Positions 35,007 to 44,100 of a stretch of 64,000 nt of DNA are shown here, one piece after another. A program made the position numbers and the translations under genes. The stretch is from Aliitabrizicola sp041905595 (GTDB lineage: Bacteria; Pseudomonadota; Alphaproteobacteria; Rhodobacterales; Rhodobacteraceae): contig JAYRKT010000006.1 in NCBI GenBank assembly GCA_041905595.1, positions 62,001 through 126,000 of the forward strand. The letters run 5' to 3'. Below the pieces are notes generated by a model, which was given only the letters and a program-made list of their open reading frames with translations, was not told where the DNA came from and ran no database searches. Each line of letters starts with the position of its first letter. The first letter of the stretch is position 1.

Positions 35007-35722
35007 GGGAGGTTGTCCTTCGCGACCTGAACGGCATGGCCGAGTTCCGGCTGGCCGAGGCCTTACAGAACGATGTCTGGGGTCATGACGACACGGCCGA
35101 CCCGGCCGACCTGATGATGGTGATCCAGGCCGAGGGCGGCCTCTGCGCCGGCGCGTTCTACGGCGACCGGCTGATCGGCTATGTCTTTGCCTTTCCCACC
35201 CGTGACCCGCAGGTGCAGCATTCGCACCGCCTCGCCATCCTGCCCGAAGCACGCGGCCTTGGCCTTGGCGCGCGGCTGAAATGGTATCAGCGGGACTGGT
35301 GCCGGGCACGGGGGATCAAGCTCGTCCGCTGGACCTACGATCCGCTGCGCATCCTCAACGCGAGCCTGAACATCGGGACCCTCGGTGCCATCGGGCGGAC
35401 CTATTACCCGGATTATTATGGCGAAATGGCGGGCATCAACGCCGGTGCGCCGTCTGACAGGCTGCTGGCAGAATGGTTCGTCGAGGAGGCGACCGACGCC
35501 AAGTCCGGGCATCGGCCGGAAGCGGCTGATCCGGTGTCGCGCATCGCCATCCCCCCCAACTTTTCCGAGATGCTGACCGCCGATCCCGACCGCGCCCTTG
35601 CCGAACGGTTGCGCTCGCGTGCCGCCATTACCGCCGCCTTCGACCGTGGAGAAGAGATCACCGGCTTCGACAGAGCGAGGGGTGAGTATCTGCTGACTCG
35701 CCGGGTGCCCCACGGGGCATAG
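35003..35722 (+). CDS. GNAT acetyltransferase-like protein, candidate amino-acid N-succinyltransferase
   Basis: A 239-residue GNAT-fold protein. The acyl-CoA pyrophosphate loop is LPEARGLGLGARL (about residues 83-95), followed by LVRWTYDPLRILNASLNIGTLGAIGRTYYPDYYG, resembling the COG3375 group. That group contains the N-succinyltransferase paired with NSAR in other bacteria. Translationally coupled to the racemase. The succinyl donor role is inferred from pairing; a desuccinylase (M20 type) that would complete the route is not in the window. Confidence 0.72.
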   Translation: MREVVLRDLNGMAEFRLAEALQNDVWGHDDTADPADLMMVIQAEGGLCAGAFYGDRLIGYVFAFPTRDPQVQHSHRLAILPEARGLGLGARLKWYQRDWCRARGIKLVRWTYDPLRILNASLNIGTLGAIGRTYYPDYYGEMAGINAGAPSDRLLAEWFVEEATDAKSGHRPEAADPVSRIAIPPNFSEMLTADPDRALAERLRSRAAITAAFDRGEEITGFDRARGEYLLTRRVPHGA

Positions 35723-35864
35723 GAGAATGTGTTTCGGGGACGGCCGGGCAGCGTGACTTCGCGGCGCGTCCCTTGGCCCCTGCCTCAAGCCAACCGGGCG
35801 AGACTCGCGAACCGGCACCGCGCGACGGCTTCCAGCGGGCACCAGGCATCGGAAGGAACGCGGT

Positions 35865-36887
35865 TCAGGGATCGAGCAAGACCCAGGTCATCGCAACAAG
35901 ATCGACGGTTTCGCCGGGGGCCGGAAGCACCGATTGCGGCAGGTGAAAGACGATCTGCAGTTCGGGCGCGGCCAGGGGGGCAGCGTGCGCGCGGACATGG
36001 GGGCCGAAGAAGGCGGCATCGGTTATCGTCGCCCGGCCAAGAGGCAGCCCGCCGCCATCGGCGAGCTCTGCAAGGCGGATCGATTCCGGGCGGATGCACA
36101 GGACTTTCTCGCGGTCATTTCCAAGCATCAGCGGGCCAAGGGCCGAGCTGTCGCCATTGACCGGAATGCGATTGATCTCGCCCATGAACCCGGCCGAAAA
36201 CAGGGACTTGGGGCGCAGATAGACCTCGCGCGGGGGGCCAAGGTCCTCAATCCGGCCGGCATTCATCACTACGATCCGGTCGGCGATGGCCATCGCCTCT
36301 TCCTGATCGTGGGTGACATGGACGAACGTCGTTCCGACCCGGCGCTGGATCGCCTTGAGCTCGTCCTGCATGGCGCGGCGCAGCTTGAGGTCCAGCGCCC
36401 CGAGCGGCTCGTCCAGCAGCAGCACATCCGGCTCGACCGCCAGCGCCCGGGCCAGCGCGACGCGCTGCCGCTGCCCGCCGGACAGCTCGTGCGGGCGGCG
36501 ATTGCCGCGGCCGGACAGGCCGACGAGCGCCAGCATTTCCTCGGCGGTCTTCATGCGCCGCGCCTTGTCGACCCCGCGCATCCGGAGGCCGAAGGCCACG
36601 TTCTCGGCCAGGCTCATATGGGGGAAAAGCGCGTAGTCCTGGAACACGGTTGTGGTGGGCCGGTCTTTCGGCCCGACGCCCGCCATGTCGCGCCCGCCGA
36701 TCAGGACCTGGCCCTCGGTCGGTTCGGCGAAGCCGCCGATGATGTTCAGAAGCGTGGTCTTGCCGCAGCCGGAGGGGCCGAGCAGGACGACGAACTCTCC
36801 CGCCGCGATTTCCAGATCGACATGGTCGAGCGCAGTGGCGGAGCCGTAGCGCTGGCGCACGCCGCGGATCAAAACGGGTGCGGTCAT
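35865..36887 (-). CDS. Spermidine/putrescine-type ABC transporter ATP-binding protein (PotA-like)
   Basis: A 340-residue ATPase with Walker A GPSGCGKTT, signature LSGGQRQRVALARAL, Walker B LLLDEPLGALD and a C-terminal TOBE-like domain, typical of PotA. It is the last gene of the operon binding protein, PotB, PotC, PotA; its ATG at 36887 overlaps the PotC stop by 4 bp. The 142 bp between it and the convergent GNAT gene show no clear terminator. Confidence 0.88.
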   Translation of the reverse strand: MTAPVLIRGVRQRYGSATALDHVDLEIAAGEFVVLLGPSGCGKTTLLNIIGGFAEPTEGQVLIGGRDMAGVGPKDRPTTTVFQDYALFPHMSLAENVAFGLRMRGVDKARRMKTAEEMLALVGLSGRGNRRPHELSGGQRQRVALARALAVEPDVLLLDEPLGALDLKLRRAMQDELKAIQRRVGTTFVHVTHDQEEAMAIADRIVVMNAGRIEDLGPPREVYLRPKSLFSAGFMGEINRIPVNGDSSALGPLMLGNDREKVLCIRPESIRLAELADGGGLPLGRATITDAAFFGPHVRAHAAPLAAPELQIVFHLPQSVLPAPGETVDLVAMTWVLLDP

Positions 36888-37654
36888 GCGCGCCTCCGCA
36901 GGATGAAGATTTCCGCCAGCACCACGACCCCGATCGAGACGAGGAACACGAGCGATCCGATGGAGTTGGTGGCAGGCGAGAGCCCCGATCGGAGCATCGA
37001 CCAGATCTCGACCGGCAGGGTCACGTCGAAGCGGGTCAGCAGGAAGGCGATGATGAACTCGTCCCAGCTGAAAGTGACCGACAGGAAGAAGGCGGCGGCG
37101 AGGGCGGGGGCCAGCATCGGCGCCGAGACGAGCCAGAGCACCTGCGCTTCGGACGCGCCAAGGTCGCGCGCGGCGCGCTCGGCGTTCCTTTGATGGTCGC
37201 CCATGGCCGCATAGGTGATCGCAAAGCAGAGCGGCAGGTTGATGACGACATGTCCGATCCCGGTGGCCAGGAGCGAGGGGCGAAGGCCGATCTGGTTGAA
37301 AAAGGTCAAAAGCCCGAGGCCGATGATAAGCGTCGAGACGGTCATAGGTGCGATTATCAATACCCGCATCGCGACCGATCCGGGCAGTTTCACACGGGCG
37401 AGGGCGTGCGCCGCGAGGAATCCAAGGACCAGCGCCACTGCCGAGGAGACGAGCGCGACGATCAGCGAGTTGACAAGCGCCGCCATCAGGTCGCCATCCG
37501 ACAGGATCTTTTCGTACCACTTCAACGACACGCCCTGCAGCGGCGGCACCGGCAGGCGGCCGTCCTGAAAGGAGAACACTACCAGCACGCCGACTGGCAG
37601 GAAGATGAAAAGGTAGGCGGCGGCTAGGTAGAGCCAGGAGAGAAACCTCATCAT
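36884..37654 (-). CDS. Spermidine/putrescine-type ABC transporter permease (PotC-like)
   Basis: A 256-residue permease with six hydrophobic helices and the docking loop EAA-like motif ERAARDLGASEAQVLWLVSAPML. The N-terminal pattern MMRFLSWLYLAAAYLFIFLPVGVL is typical of PotC. Start at the ATG at 37654, overlapping the PotB stop by 4 bp. Confidence 0.88.
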   Translation of the reverse strand: MMRFLSWLYLAAAYLFIFLPVGVLVVFSFQDGRLPVPPLQGVSLKWYEKILSDGDLMAALVNSLIVALVSSAVALVLGFLAAHALARVKLPGSVAMRVLIIAPMTVSTLIIGLGLLTFFNQIGLRPSLLATGIGHVVINLPLCFAITYAAMGDHQRNAERAARDLGASEAQVLWLVSAPMLAPALAAAFFLSVTFSWDEFIIAFLLTRFDVTLPVEIWSMLRSGLSPATNSIGSLVFLVSIGVVVLAEIFILRRRA

Positions 37655-38505
37655 ACCCGGTCGAGCCTCAGCCAGCGGGCCGACAGGGCATAGGCCAGCG
37701 TCACCACGAGCATCAGTACCACCGACAGCGCCGAGGCGAGCGGGAAATTCCCGCCGCGCCCCATCTGCAGCATGATGAGCTGGGGCAGGGTCAACTCGTT
37801 GTTCCCGCCGAGGATTTGCGGGGTGATGTAGTCGCCGATGCAAAGGACGAAGGTCAGGAAGGCGCCCGTGACCACGCCGGGCAGGGTCAGGGGCAGGATC
37901 ACGTGGCGGAAGGTCTGGAAGCGCCCCGCGCCCAGGTCCTGCGCCGCGCGGGCGTAGTTGGGCGACAGCTGGATCAGGTTGGCGTAGATCGTCAGCGTCA
38001 GCAGCATGACGAAGAAATGGACTAAGCCGATCACCGTCGCTGTCCGCGTCGCGGCGATCTCGAGCGGGGTCGAGATCAGGCCAAGGCCCATGAGCGCCTT
38101 GTTGAGAACGCCGTTCTGACCAAGGACCAGCAGCCACGAATAGGAGCGCACGACATAGGAGGTCCAGAACGGTAGAACCGCCAGCAAAAGGGCCAGCCGC
38201 TGCCAGCGGCGCGGCACCCGGAAGGCGATGATCGCGGCCAACGGGTAGGCGAGGATCACCGAGAGAAGCGTGACGATCAGCGTGATCTCGACGCTGTTCA
38301 CCAGCGCCTTGAACATCGTCCAGTCGGTGAAGATGCGGACATAGTTCCCCGGATCGAAGCCATGAACGATCGTCCGCTCCTCCATATGCGCGAAGGACAG
38401 GGCCAGCATCACGGCGAAGGGGATCAGGAAGAAGGCGAGAAGCCACAGCAGGGCCGGGGCGATCAGGCCCCAGCCCTGACGACGCTCTCGGGCGGCGAGG
38501 CTCAC
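37651..38505 (-). CDS. Spermidine/putrescine-type ABC transporter permease (PotB-like)
   Basis: A 284-residue permease with six hydrophobic segments, a long first periplasmic loop and docking loop ARAAQDLGAGRFQTFRHVILPL. It overlaps the binding protein and PotC genes by 4 bp each, so all four genes are coupled. Confidence 0.88.
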   Translation of the reverse strand: MSLAARERRQGWGLIAPALLWLLAFFLIPFAVMLALSFAHMEERTIVHGFDPGNYVRIFTDWTMFKALVNSVEITLIVTLLSVILAYPLAAIIAFRVPRRWQRLALLLAVLPFWTSYVVRSYSWLLVLGQNGVLNKALMGLGLISTPLEIAATRTATVIGLVHFFVMLLTLTIYANLIQLSPNYARAAQDLGAGRFQTFRHVILPLTLPGVVTGAFLTFVLCIGDYITPQILGGNNELTLPQLIMLQMGRGGNFPLASALSVVLMLVVTLAYALSARWLRLDRV

Positions 38506-39560
38506 TTCTGCATCATCTCCGTCCAGAGATCCTGCATCTTGGTGTCGAGGGCCGCATCCGGGATCGGGTAAAGCTGGGCGCGCGCCAGATAGTCGGGCTG
38601 ATCATCCCACCGAAGAACCGCCTTCTGCTCGGGCGTCAGAACATCGCTGGCCTTGATGTTGGCAGGCATCCCCCAGTAGCAGCTCGCGGTCGCGAGGCGC
38701 GCCTGCCCTTCGGGCGAGACGATGTACTTCACGAATTCCAGCGCGAGATCGGGCTGGCTGCTGTCCTTCAGCACACCGATCGACTGTGCCCACCGCAGGC
38801 CACCCTGTTTGGGGATCGTCCAGTCGAGATTGGGGTTGTCGGCGGCCAGAACCGCCGTCACCCATTCGCCACCGCCCACCATGATGTCGACATCGCCGGT
38901 GGCGAGCGCCGTCTGACTCGACACCACGTCCGATACCTGTTTCGACGACGTCTTGAGCTTGAAGAGTGGGTCCTTCAGTTTCTCGAGGTTATCAGCGGTC
39001 ATGTCGGCGGTGTTGATGCCCTGGCTCATGGCCAGGATGCCAAGGACCGGCAGGTAGTAGTCGTATATGGCGATCCGGCCGTCATACTTGCCGGACCAGA
39101 GGGTGCTGAGGTCCTCCATGTCCTTTGGATCGACCTTGGTCTTGTCATAGGCGACGGTGTTGTAGCCGAACTTCTCGGTGACGGCGTAGGTCTTGCCGTC
39201 CTTGGTGTTGTTCTCGGCCATGACCAGCTGCGGGAAGAAGTCCTTGGTCGGCAGCTGGTCCGCCGGAAGCTCGGCCATGTAGCCGGCATCGACGGCACGA
39301 TGCACGTCGACTGCGTCGATCACCAGCACGTCCCAGTCGCCGGGTTGCGACTGGTCAAGGATCGCCAGTCCGGCCGCGGTGCCCTCGTATTCCTTGAGGT
39401 TCACCTTGACGCCGAACTTCTGTTCGAAGGGTTCGACCAGCGACGGGTCGGTGTGGTCGCACCAGACCAGCGCGTTCAGGTCCTTGGCGAGCGTGGGGCT
39501 TGCCGTCAGCAACAGCGACAGCGCGGTCAGTGCTGCCTGGGGCAGGGAAGGTCGGGACAT
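38502..39560 (-). CDS. Polyamine-type ABC transporter substrate-binding protein (PotD-like)
   Basis: A 352-residue periplasmic binding protein of the PotD/PotF class. Signal peptide about residues 1-25 (ending SPTLAKD). It has the early NALVWCDHTD and KFGVKVNLKEYEG pattern of the class and a C-terminal VKYIVSPEGQARLA. Start at the ATG at 39560 with GGAGA six bases upstream; an in-frame ATG at 39572 is possible. Whether the ligand is a polyamine or another small amine is not readable. Confidence 0.85.
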   Translation of the reverse strand: MSRPSLPQAALTALSLLLTASPTLAKDLNALVWCDHTDPSLVEPFEQKFGVKVNLKEYEGTAAGLAILDQSQPGDWDVLVIDAVDVHRAVDAGYMAELPADQLPTKDFFPQLVMAENNTKDGKTYAVTEKFGYNTVAYDKTKVDPKDMEDLSTLWSGKYDGRIAIYDYYLPVLGILAMSQGINTADMTADNLEKLKDPLFKLKTSSKQVSDVVSSQTALATGDVDIMVGGGEWVTAVLAADNPNLDWTIPKQGGLRWAQSIGVLKDSSQPDLALEFVKYIVSPEGQARLATASCYWGMPANIKASDVLTPEQKAVLRWDDQPDYLARAQLYPIPDAALDTKMQDLWTEMMQK

Positions 39561-39613
39561 CGGTTTCTCCATGTCGGCTGTCGCACTCTTGGGCGGTGCG
39601 GACGAGAAAAAAA

Positions 39614-39639
39614 TTGAGTTCATTCATTTTTGAAGTCAA
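39614..39639. promoter_or_regulatory. Candidate TetR operator overlapping the regulator's own start
   Basis: TTGAGTTCA, eight bases, then TGAAGTCAA: a near-perfect inverted repeat (8 of 9 positions per arm). It lies between the divergent polyamine-transporter operon and the TetR gene; its last base is the A of the TetR ATG. The location suits autorepression and control of the transporter. Confidence 0.5.
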
Positions 39640-40310
39640 TGTCATTTTTCAGGCGATTTGCGAAAACGAAGGATTTCCCGGTGGCGGGCTTGCGCGCGAA
39701 ACAGAAGGCCGATCGGAACCGCCGCCTGACCGAGGCGGCGGTCGGGCTGTTCCGTGACGCGGGCTATGACGCGGTACGGATCGAGGACATCGCCGCGAGG
39801 GCCGAGGTTTCGGTCGGAACCTTCTACAACTACTTCGAAACAAAGGGCGATCTTCTGGTCTCGATCGTGACGATGGAGGTCGAGGAGGTCATCGAGGCTG
39901 GCACCCTCCTGCTGGCCGACCCACCCGCCGATCCGGCCGAGGCGATCCTGCGGTTGATCGACGGCTATTACGACCATTCCCTGGTCTACCTGACCAAGGA
40001 AATGTGGCGTCGCGCGATGGCGATCTCGATCGAGGCGCCGATGACGCCCTTCTCACAGCGTTACACCGAACTCGACCAGAAGCTCGCCGGCCAGATCTGC
40101 GCCATGGTGGCGCGGCTTCAGGCGGCGGGGCGGTTGCGTGCCGATCTTCCGGCGCGGGCGCTGGGCGAGATGCTGTTCAACGACCTGAACAATGCCTTCA
40201 TGGAATTCGTGAAGGACGACGCGATGAGCCTTGACGACCTCAAGGGGCAGATCGCCGGCCATGTCCGTCCGCTGGCCGCGGCGCTGTCGCCCCAGGGTGG
40301 GGGGGCTTAG
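39639..40310 (+). CDS. TetR family transcriptional regulator
   Basis: A 223-residue TetR regulator with the helix-turn-helix at about residues 45-75 (IEDIAARAEVSVGTFYNYFETK) and a variable all-helical ligand domain. Start at the ATG at 39639; a TTG three codons earlier is less likely. It is divergent from the polyamine-type ABC operon, and the palindrome at 39614-39639 is probably its operator. Its stop is one base from the convergent stop of the large E1-KASIII gene. Confidence 0.88.
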   Translation: MSFFRRFAKTKDFPVAGLRAKQKADRNRRLTEAAVGLFRDAGYDAVRIEDIAARAEVSVGTFYNYFETKGDLLVSIVTMEVEEVIEAGTLLLADPPADPAEAILRLIDGYYDHSLVYLTKEMWRRAMAISIEAPMTPFSQRYTELDQKLAGQICAMVARLQAAGRLRADLPARALGEMLFNDLNNAFMEFVKDDAMSLDDLKGQIAGHVRPLAAALSPQGGGA

Positions 40311-40311
40311 T

Positions 40312-43300
40312 CTAGCGGTCCATGATCGCCGCGGCCGTGGTATAACCCCCACCAAAGGCGCAAAGCGCAACGCGGTCGCCGATCAGGCCGGGCTGGTTCA
40401 GGGCAAGCGGAATGCTCGAGGAACTCGTGTTGCCGAAATGCTCGATCACGCTGAAGGCAGGGACACCGGCGCGCCGTTCGACTGCGTCGATGATCCGCTG
40501 GTTGGCCTGATGCGGCACCAGCGCGTCGAGATCGGTCAGCGCCAGCCCAGAGGCATCGCAGGCGCGGTTGACGATTTCCGTCATCGAGCGCACCGCGTCG
40601 GCAAAGACCTGGCGGCCCAGCATCCGCACATAGCCGCGCCCGCCGAGGGGAACCGAGATCAGGCGGCCCGGCTCAGGGTGGCCGCCAAGGACCGGACGGC
40701 TGACCCGCCAGGCCCCGGAATCGCCGCGACCCGCTCCGTGAACCACAGTCGCGGTGGCCGCATCGGCAAAGATCACCGCCGTGTCGGGGTCGTCGAGGTC
40801 GAGCGCGGGAGACAGGATTTCCGCCGTGATCACAAGGACAGACGCGTCGGGCCGTGTGGCGAGGAACTGCCAGGCCTGCTCCATTGCATAGATATAGCCG
40901 CTGCAGGCCGCGTTCACGTCATAGGCCGCGATCTGCGGCACCGGTCCGTCCCCGGCCGCCGCCACCGTGACGCGCGAGGCGAGCGACGGCGTGATCACAT
41001 CTGGCGTTCCAGTTGCCGCTACGACCAGACCGATATCGGCCATGGCCATGCCTTCGGCGGCCAGCGCCGCCTTTGCGGCCTCTGTCGCCATGCCGAGCAA
41101 GGTCTGCCCCGGTCCGGCCCAGTGGCGTTCGCGGATCCCCGTCGCGCGCAGGATGTCTTCGGTCTTGCGGCCGGGCCAGCGCGCGGCAAGCTCCTCCGTC
41201 GTGACCAGACGCGTGCCGTTGACCGCGCGGATCGCGCCAAGCGCGACATGGTCCGCCGCCGCTTTTTCGGTGACGATGCGCGGCGCGCGGCCGGTGAAAA
41301 CGGCCTTGAGCGGGATCTCGCGCTCCGGTGCGGCGCCGCCTTCCGCCGGTTCCAGCGTGATCACGGCCGCGCCGACACGGATGTCGTCGCCGACCCGGGC
41401 GCAGATGTCGGCCACGATGCCGGCACGCTGCGCGCAGACATCGACAGCGGCCTTCGTCGCCTCGACCACGGCCACGAGTTGGCCTTCCTCGATCTGGTCT
41501 CCCGGCTGGACATGCAACTCGACCACCTTCACCAGATCGTCCGCGGGACCCGATCCGATCGCCAGAACAGCATCGGCATCCGTCAGGGCGGAGGCGTCCG
41601 GTTCCCAGTCGATCTGGAGGTCAAGAAGCCCCGCCGCCGCTTCGAGCACTTTCGGAACCGATGGCAGGACGGCGAGCTGGTCGGCGAAGTTGAAGGGAAT
41701 ATAGGTGTCCTGCCGCCCGACCCGGGCCACGCGCAGGCCCGAGCGCGCCGTCTCGGCCGCATGGGCCGCGATCTCTGCGCCGAAGCCGCCGGTCAGGTTT
41801 TCCTCGTGCACCACGAGAAGTCGTCCGGTGCGCCGGGTGCTGGCCGAAACCATCTCGCGGTCCCAGGGCGAGATCGAGCGCAGGTCGATCAGGTCGGAGC
41901 CGATGCCGTCCTCGGCAAGGCGTTCGGCCGCAGCCTCGGCCAGCGGCACGGAGTTTCCCCAGGCAACGATGGTCAGGTCGGCACCGCTGCGAAGGCGTTT
42001 CCCCCGACCGGGCAGAGTGAAGGCGTCGCCTGCATCGCCCGCCATGGCCTTGTCCGGCAGGTTCAGCATTGCCTTGGGATAGAGGAACAGCGTCGGCCGC
42101 CCGCCGGCCAGCGCCGCGTTCAACAGCCCTGCCGCATCGGCGGCCGAGCTGGGCATGACCACATCAAGGCCCGGGCATTGGGCAAAGATGCTCTCCATCG
42201 ACTGGCCGTGGAACGGCCCGAGGCCGGGCTTGTAGCCGCCGACCGGCGCCATGACCACGACCGGCGCCGACCAGTGCCCCGCCGTGCGCCAGTAGATCGT
42301 CGAAAGCTCCGAGATGATCTGGTTGGCGGCCAGCGGCAGGAAATCGGCGAACTGGATGAAGGCGATGGGCTTTTCGCCGGCCAGGGCGCGTCCGATGGAC
42401 GTGCCGACGATGGTCGATTCCGACAGGGCCGAATTCAGTACGCGCCCCGGAAAGGCACTGGACAGGCCGCGGGTGATGCCAAAGACATCGCCCTTGGGGT
42501 CCTCGATATCTTCGCCCAACAGGACCACGGAAGGATCCGAGGCAAGCTGCCCCTTCAGGGCGCGGTTCAGCGCCTCGCGCATTGTCAGATCGCCCTTTTC
42601 GGACGCCGCATCCGGCCGCGAGGCGATGGCGGGCGGGAAGGGGGCGCGGACCGGGGGATGAGACGCCGGGGCGTTCTCGGCCCGGGCGGCGGCCAGGGCC
42701 GCTTCGACCTCGCCCTGCACGGCCTGTTCCATCACCTGCAGCCGCGCTTCGGTCAGTCCGGTCCGGGCCAGCGCTGAACGCAGGTTCTCGACCGGGTCGC
42801 GACCGGCGAAATCCTTGAAGTCGCTTTCAGGGCGATAGACCTGCTGGTCGTCGGCATTGGTATGGTCGCTCAACCGCTCGAAGCGCCCAAGCAGGATCAG
42901 CGGCCCGCCGCCACTGCGGACCCGCGCCATCGCGTCGGAGCAGGCGGCAATTGCGCCATCCACGTCCCAGCCACAGAAGCGGACAACCGGCAGCCCGAAC
43001 AGATGATCGATCTCGGTGCCGTTCATGTCGAACACTGTCCGCCCGCGGGTCGCGGTGGAAATGGCCCAGCCGTTATCCTCGACCAGAAACAGCACCGGCG
43101 CCGACTGGCGCGCGGCTTCGGCGAAAGCTTCGAGCACCTCGCCCTGCTGGGTGGTGCCGTCGCCCATGGCGCAGATCACGACGGGGCGGTCGGGGGCCGC
43201 CTTCAGGGCGGTGGCTGTGCCCACCGCCTGAAGCGCGTTGTTGCCCACCGGGCCGACCAGCGAGGCGATGTTGCGGTCGCGCCAGCTGTAATGCGCGCTC

Positions 43301-43605
43301 ATCTGCCGACCGGCGGATTGCGAGGCGGGCGAGGCGAGGAAAGCCGCGAAGACCTCCTTCAGCGGCAGGCCCGCCGCCATCATCAGCGCCTTGTCGCGGT
43401 AATGCGGAAACAGCCAGTCCTGCGGCTCCATCGCCATGGCGAGCGCCGCAGTCATCTCGTGGCCGGTGCCGGCGACATGGAAATGCCCCACGCCCTGATC
43501 GATCAGCGCCTGTTCCTGCCTGTCCACGAGCCTTGCCCGGTAAATCGCCCGGTACAGGGCCGCGAGATCGGTTTTCTCGCCCAGATCCGACGGATCGAGT
43601 TTCAT
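40312..43605 (-). CDS. E1 alpha - E1 beta - lipoyl - ketoacyl synthase III fusion enzyme
   Basis: A 1097-residue four-module protein. E1 alpha (about 1-300): TPP signature GDG at 148-150 with N178. E1 beta (about 340-660): LTMREALNRAL, LLGEDIEDPKGDVFG. Lipoyl/biotinyl-like domain (about 685-755) with acceptor lysine K718 in VEATKAAV. KASIII (about 770-1097) with the full triad C901, H1032 and N1059 in NAACSG, PHQAN and FGNTSS. No E2 acyltransferase catalytic domain is present. The architecture suggests 2-oxoacid decarboxylation, acyl transfer to the lipoyl arm and then to the KASIII cysteine for condensation (inference). Start taken at the ATG at 43605; no strong ribosome site. Divergent from fabI. 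Confidence 0.82.
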   Translation of the reverse strand: MKLDPSDLGEKTDLAALYRAIYRARLVDRQEQALIDQGVGHFHVAGTGHEMTAALAMAMEPQDWLFPHYRDKALMMAAGLPLKEVFAAFLASPASQSAGRQMSAHYSWRDRNIASLVGPVGNNALQAVGTATALKAAPDRPVVICAMGDGTTQQGEVLEAFAEAARQSAPVLFLVEDNGWAISTATRGRTVFDMNGTEIDHLFGLPVVRFCGWDVDGAIAACSDAMARVRSGGGPLILLGRFERLSDHTNADDQQVYRPESDFKDFAGRDPVENLRSALARTGLTEARLQVMEQAVQGEVEAALAAARAENAPASHPPVRAPFPPAIASRPDAASEKGDLTMREALNRALKGQLASDPSVVLLGEDIEDPKGDVFGITRGLSSAFPGRVLNSALSESTIVGTSIGRALAGEKPIAFIQFADFLPLAANQIISELSTIYWRTAGHWSAPVVVMAPVGGYKPGLGPFHGQSMESIFAQCPGLDVVMPSSAADAAGLLNAALAGGRPTLFLYPKAMLNLPDKAMAGDAGDAFTLPGRGKRLRSGADLTIVAWGNSVPLAEAAAERLAEDGIGSDLIDLRSISPWDREMVSASTRRTGRLLVVHEENLTGGFGAEIAAHAAETARSGLRVARVGRQDTYIPFNFADQLAVLPSVPKVLEAAAGLLDLQIDWEPDASALTDADAVLAIGSGPADDLVKVVELHVQPGDQIEEGQLVAVVEATKAAVDVCAQRAGIVADICARVGDDIRVGAAVITLEPAEGGAAPEREIPLKAVFTGRAPRIVTEKAAADHVALGAIRAVNGTRLVTTEELAARWPGRKTEDILRATGIRERHWAGPGQTLLGMATEAAKAALAAEGMAMADIGLVVAATGTPDVITPSLASRVTVAAAGDGPVPQIAAYDVNAACSGYIYAMEQAWQFLATRPDASVLVITAEILSPALDLDDPDTAVIFADAATATVVHGAGRGDSGAWRVSRPVLGGHPEPGRLISVPLGGRGYVRMLGRQVFADAVRSMTEIVNRACDASGLALTDLDALVPHQANQRIIDAVERRAGVPAFSVIEHFGNTSSSSIPLALNQPGLIGDRVALCAFGGGYTTAAAIMDR

Positions 43606-44100
43606 CAAGCAGTCCGATACTATTGCTACGTCAGGCCCACCGACTGAACGTGGCTGCCGCCTTTGCGGAGGTGTGGACAAAAAGTCTAGCAGAACCCAAA
43701 GGGGCGGCAAGCACAGGTCCGCCGATCTGCGCGGGTGCGCGGTCCTGCGATCACGCTTTTGCAGCAATTCCACGGAATCACGGCGACATCCGCCCCGGCC
43801 CGATCCTGTGCCACCCGGCTCAACTTCCGTCAGCTCTGCCCCGCTGGTGCCTGTGTGACTGGGAACCCGGGAGAAGGGTGATCGTTCGACAAACTTTTGT
43901 AATAAAATGTAAAAATTCATCATTCGCGGCGGCGCAACGCGCATTTCGGCGAGCAGCCGCCTTACCGCCGAGATAGCGTCGCCCTCGGCCGGGGCAGGAC
44001 TTGGCAGGCGTTATGGTTTGATGCAGATCGCTTCTGCTGCCCTGCAGAAATGTTACAAGATGTTGCTATCCTACTGCCAAACTCTGGAAGGTCAGCCCTC
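43606..44100. other. 495-bp divergent intergenic region between the E1-KASIII fusion and fabI
   Basis: No gene seen. An AT-rich patch at 43889-43920, starting with the dyad ACAAA-CT-TTTGT (43889-43900), may hold a promoter. Closer to fabI, TTCTGC, six bases, GCAGAA at 44032-44049 is a perfect inverted repeat. GGAAGG at about 44087 is the ribosome site of fabI. Regulators binding here are not known. Confidence 0.4.

Noticed and set aside
43606..43944. N-terminal extension of the E1-KASIII fusion by about 113 codons
   Set aside because: The extra sequence has no resemblance to E1 and is rich in Arg, Pro and Ser; the domain starts properly at 43605.
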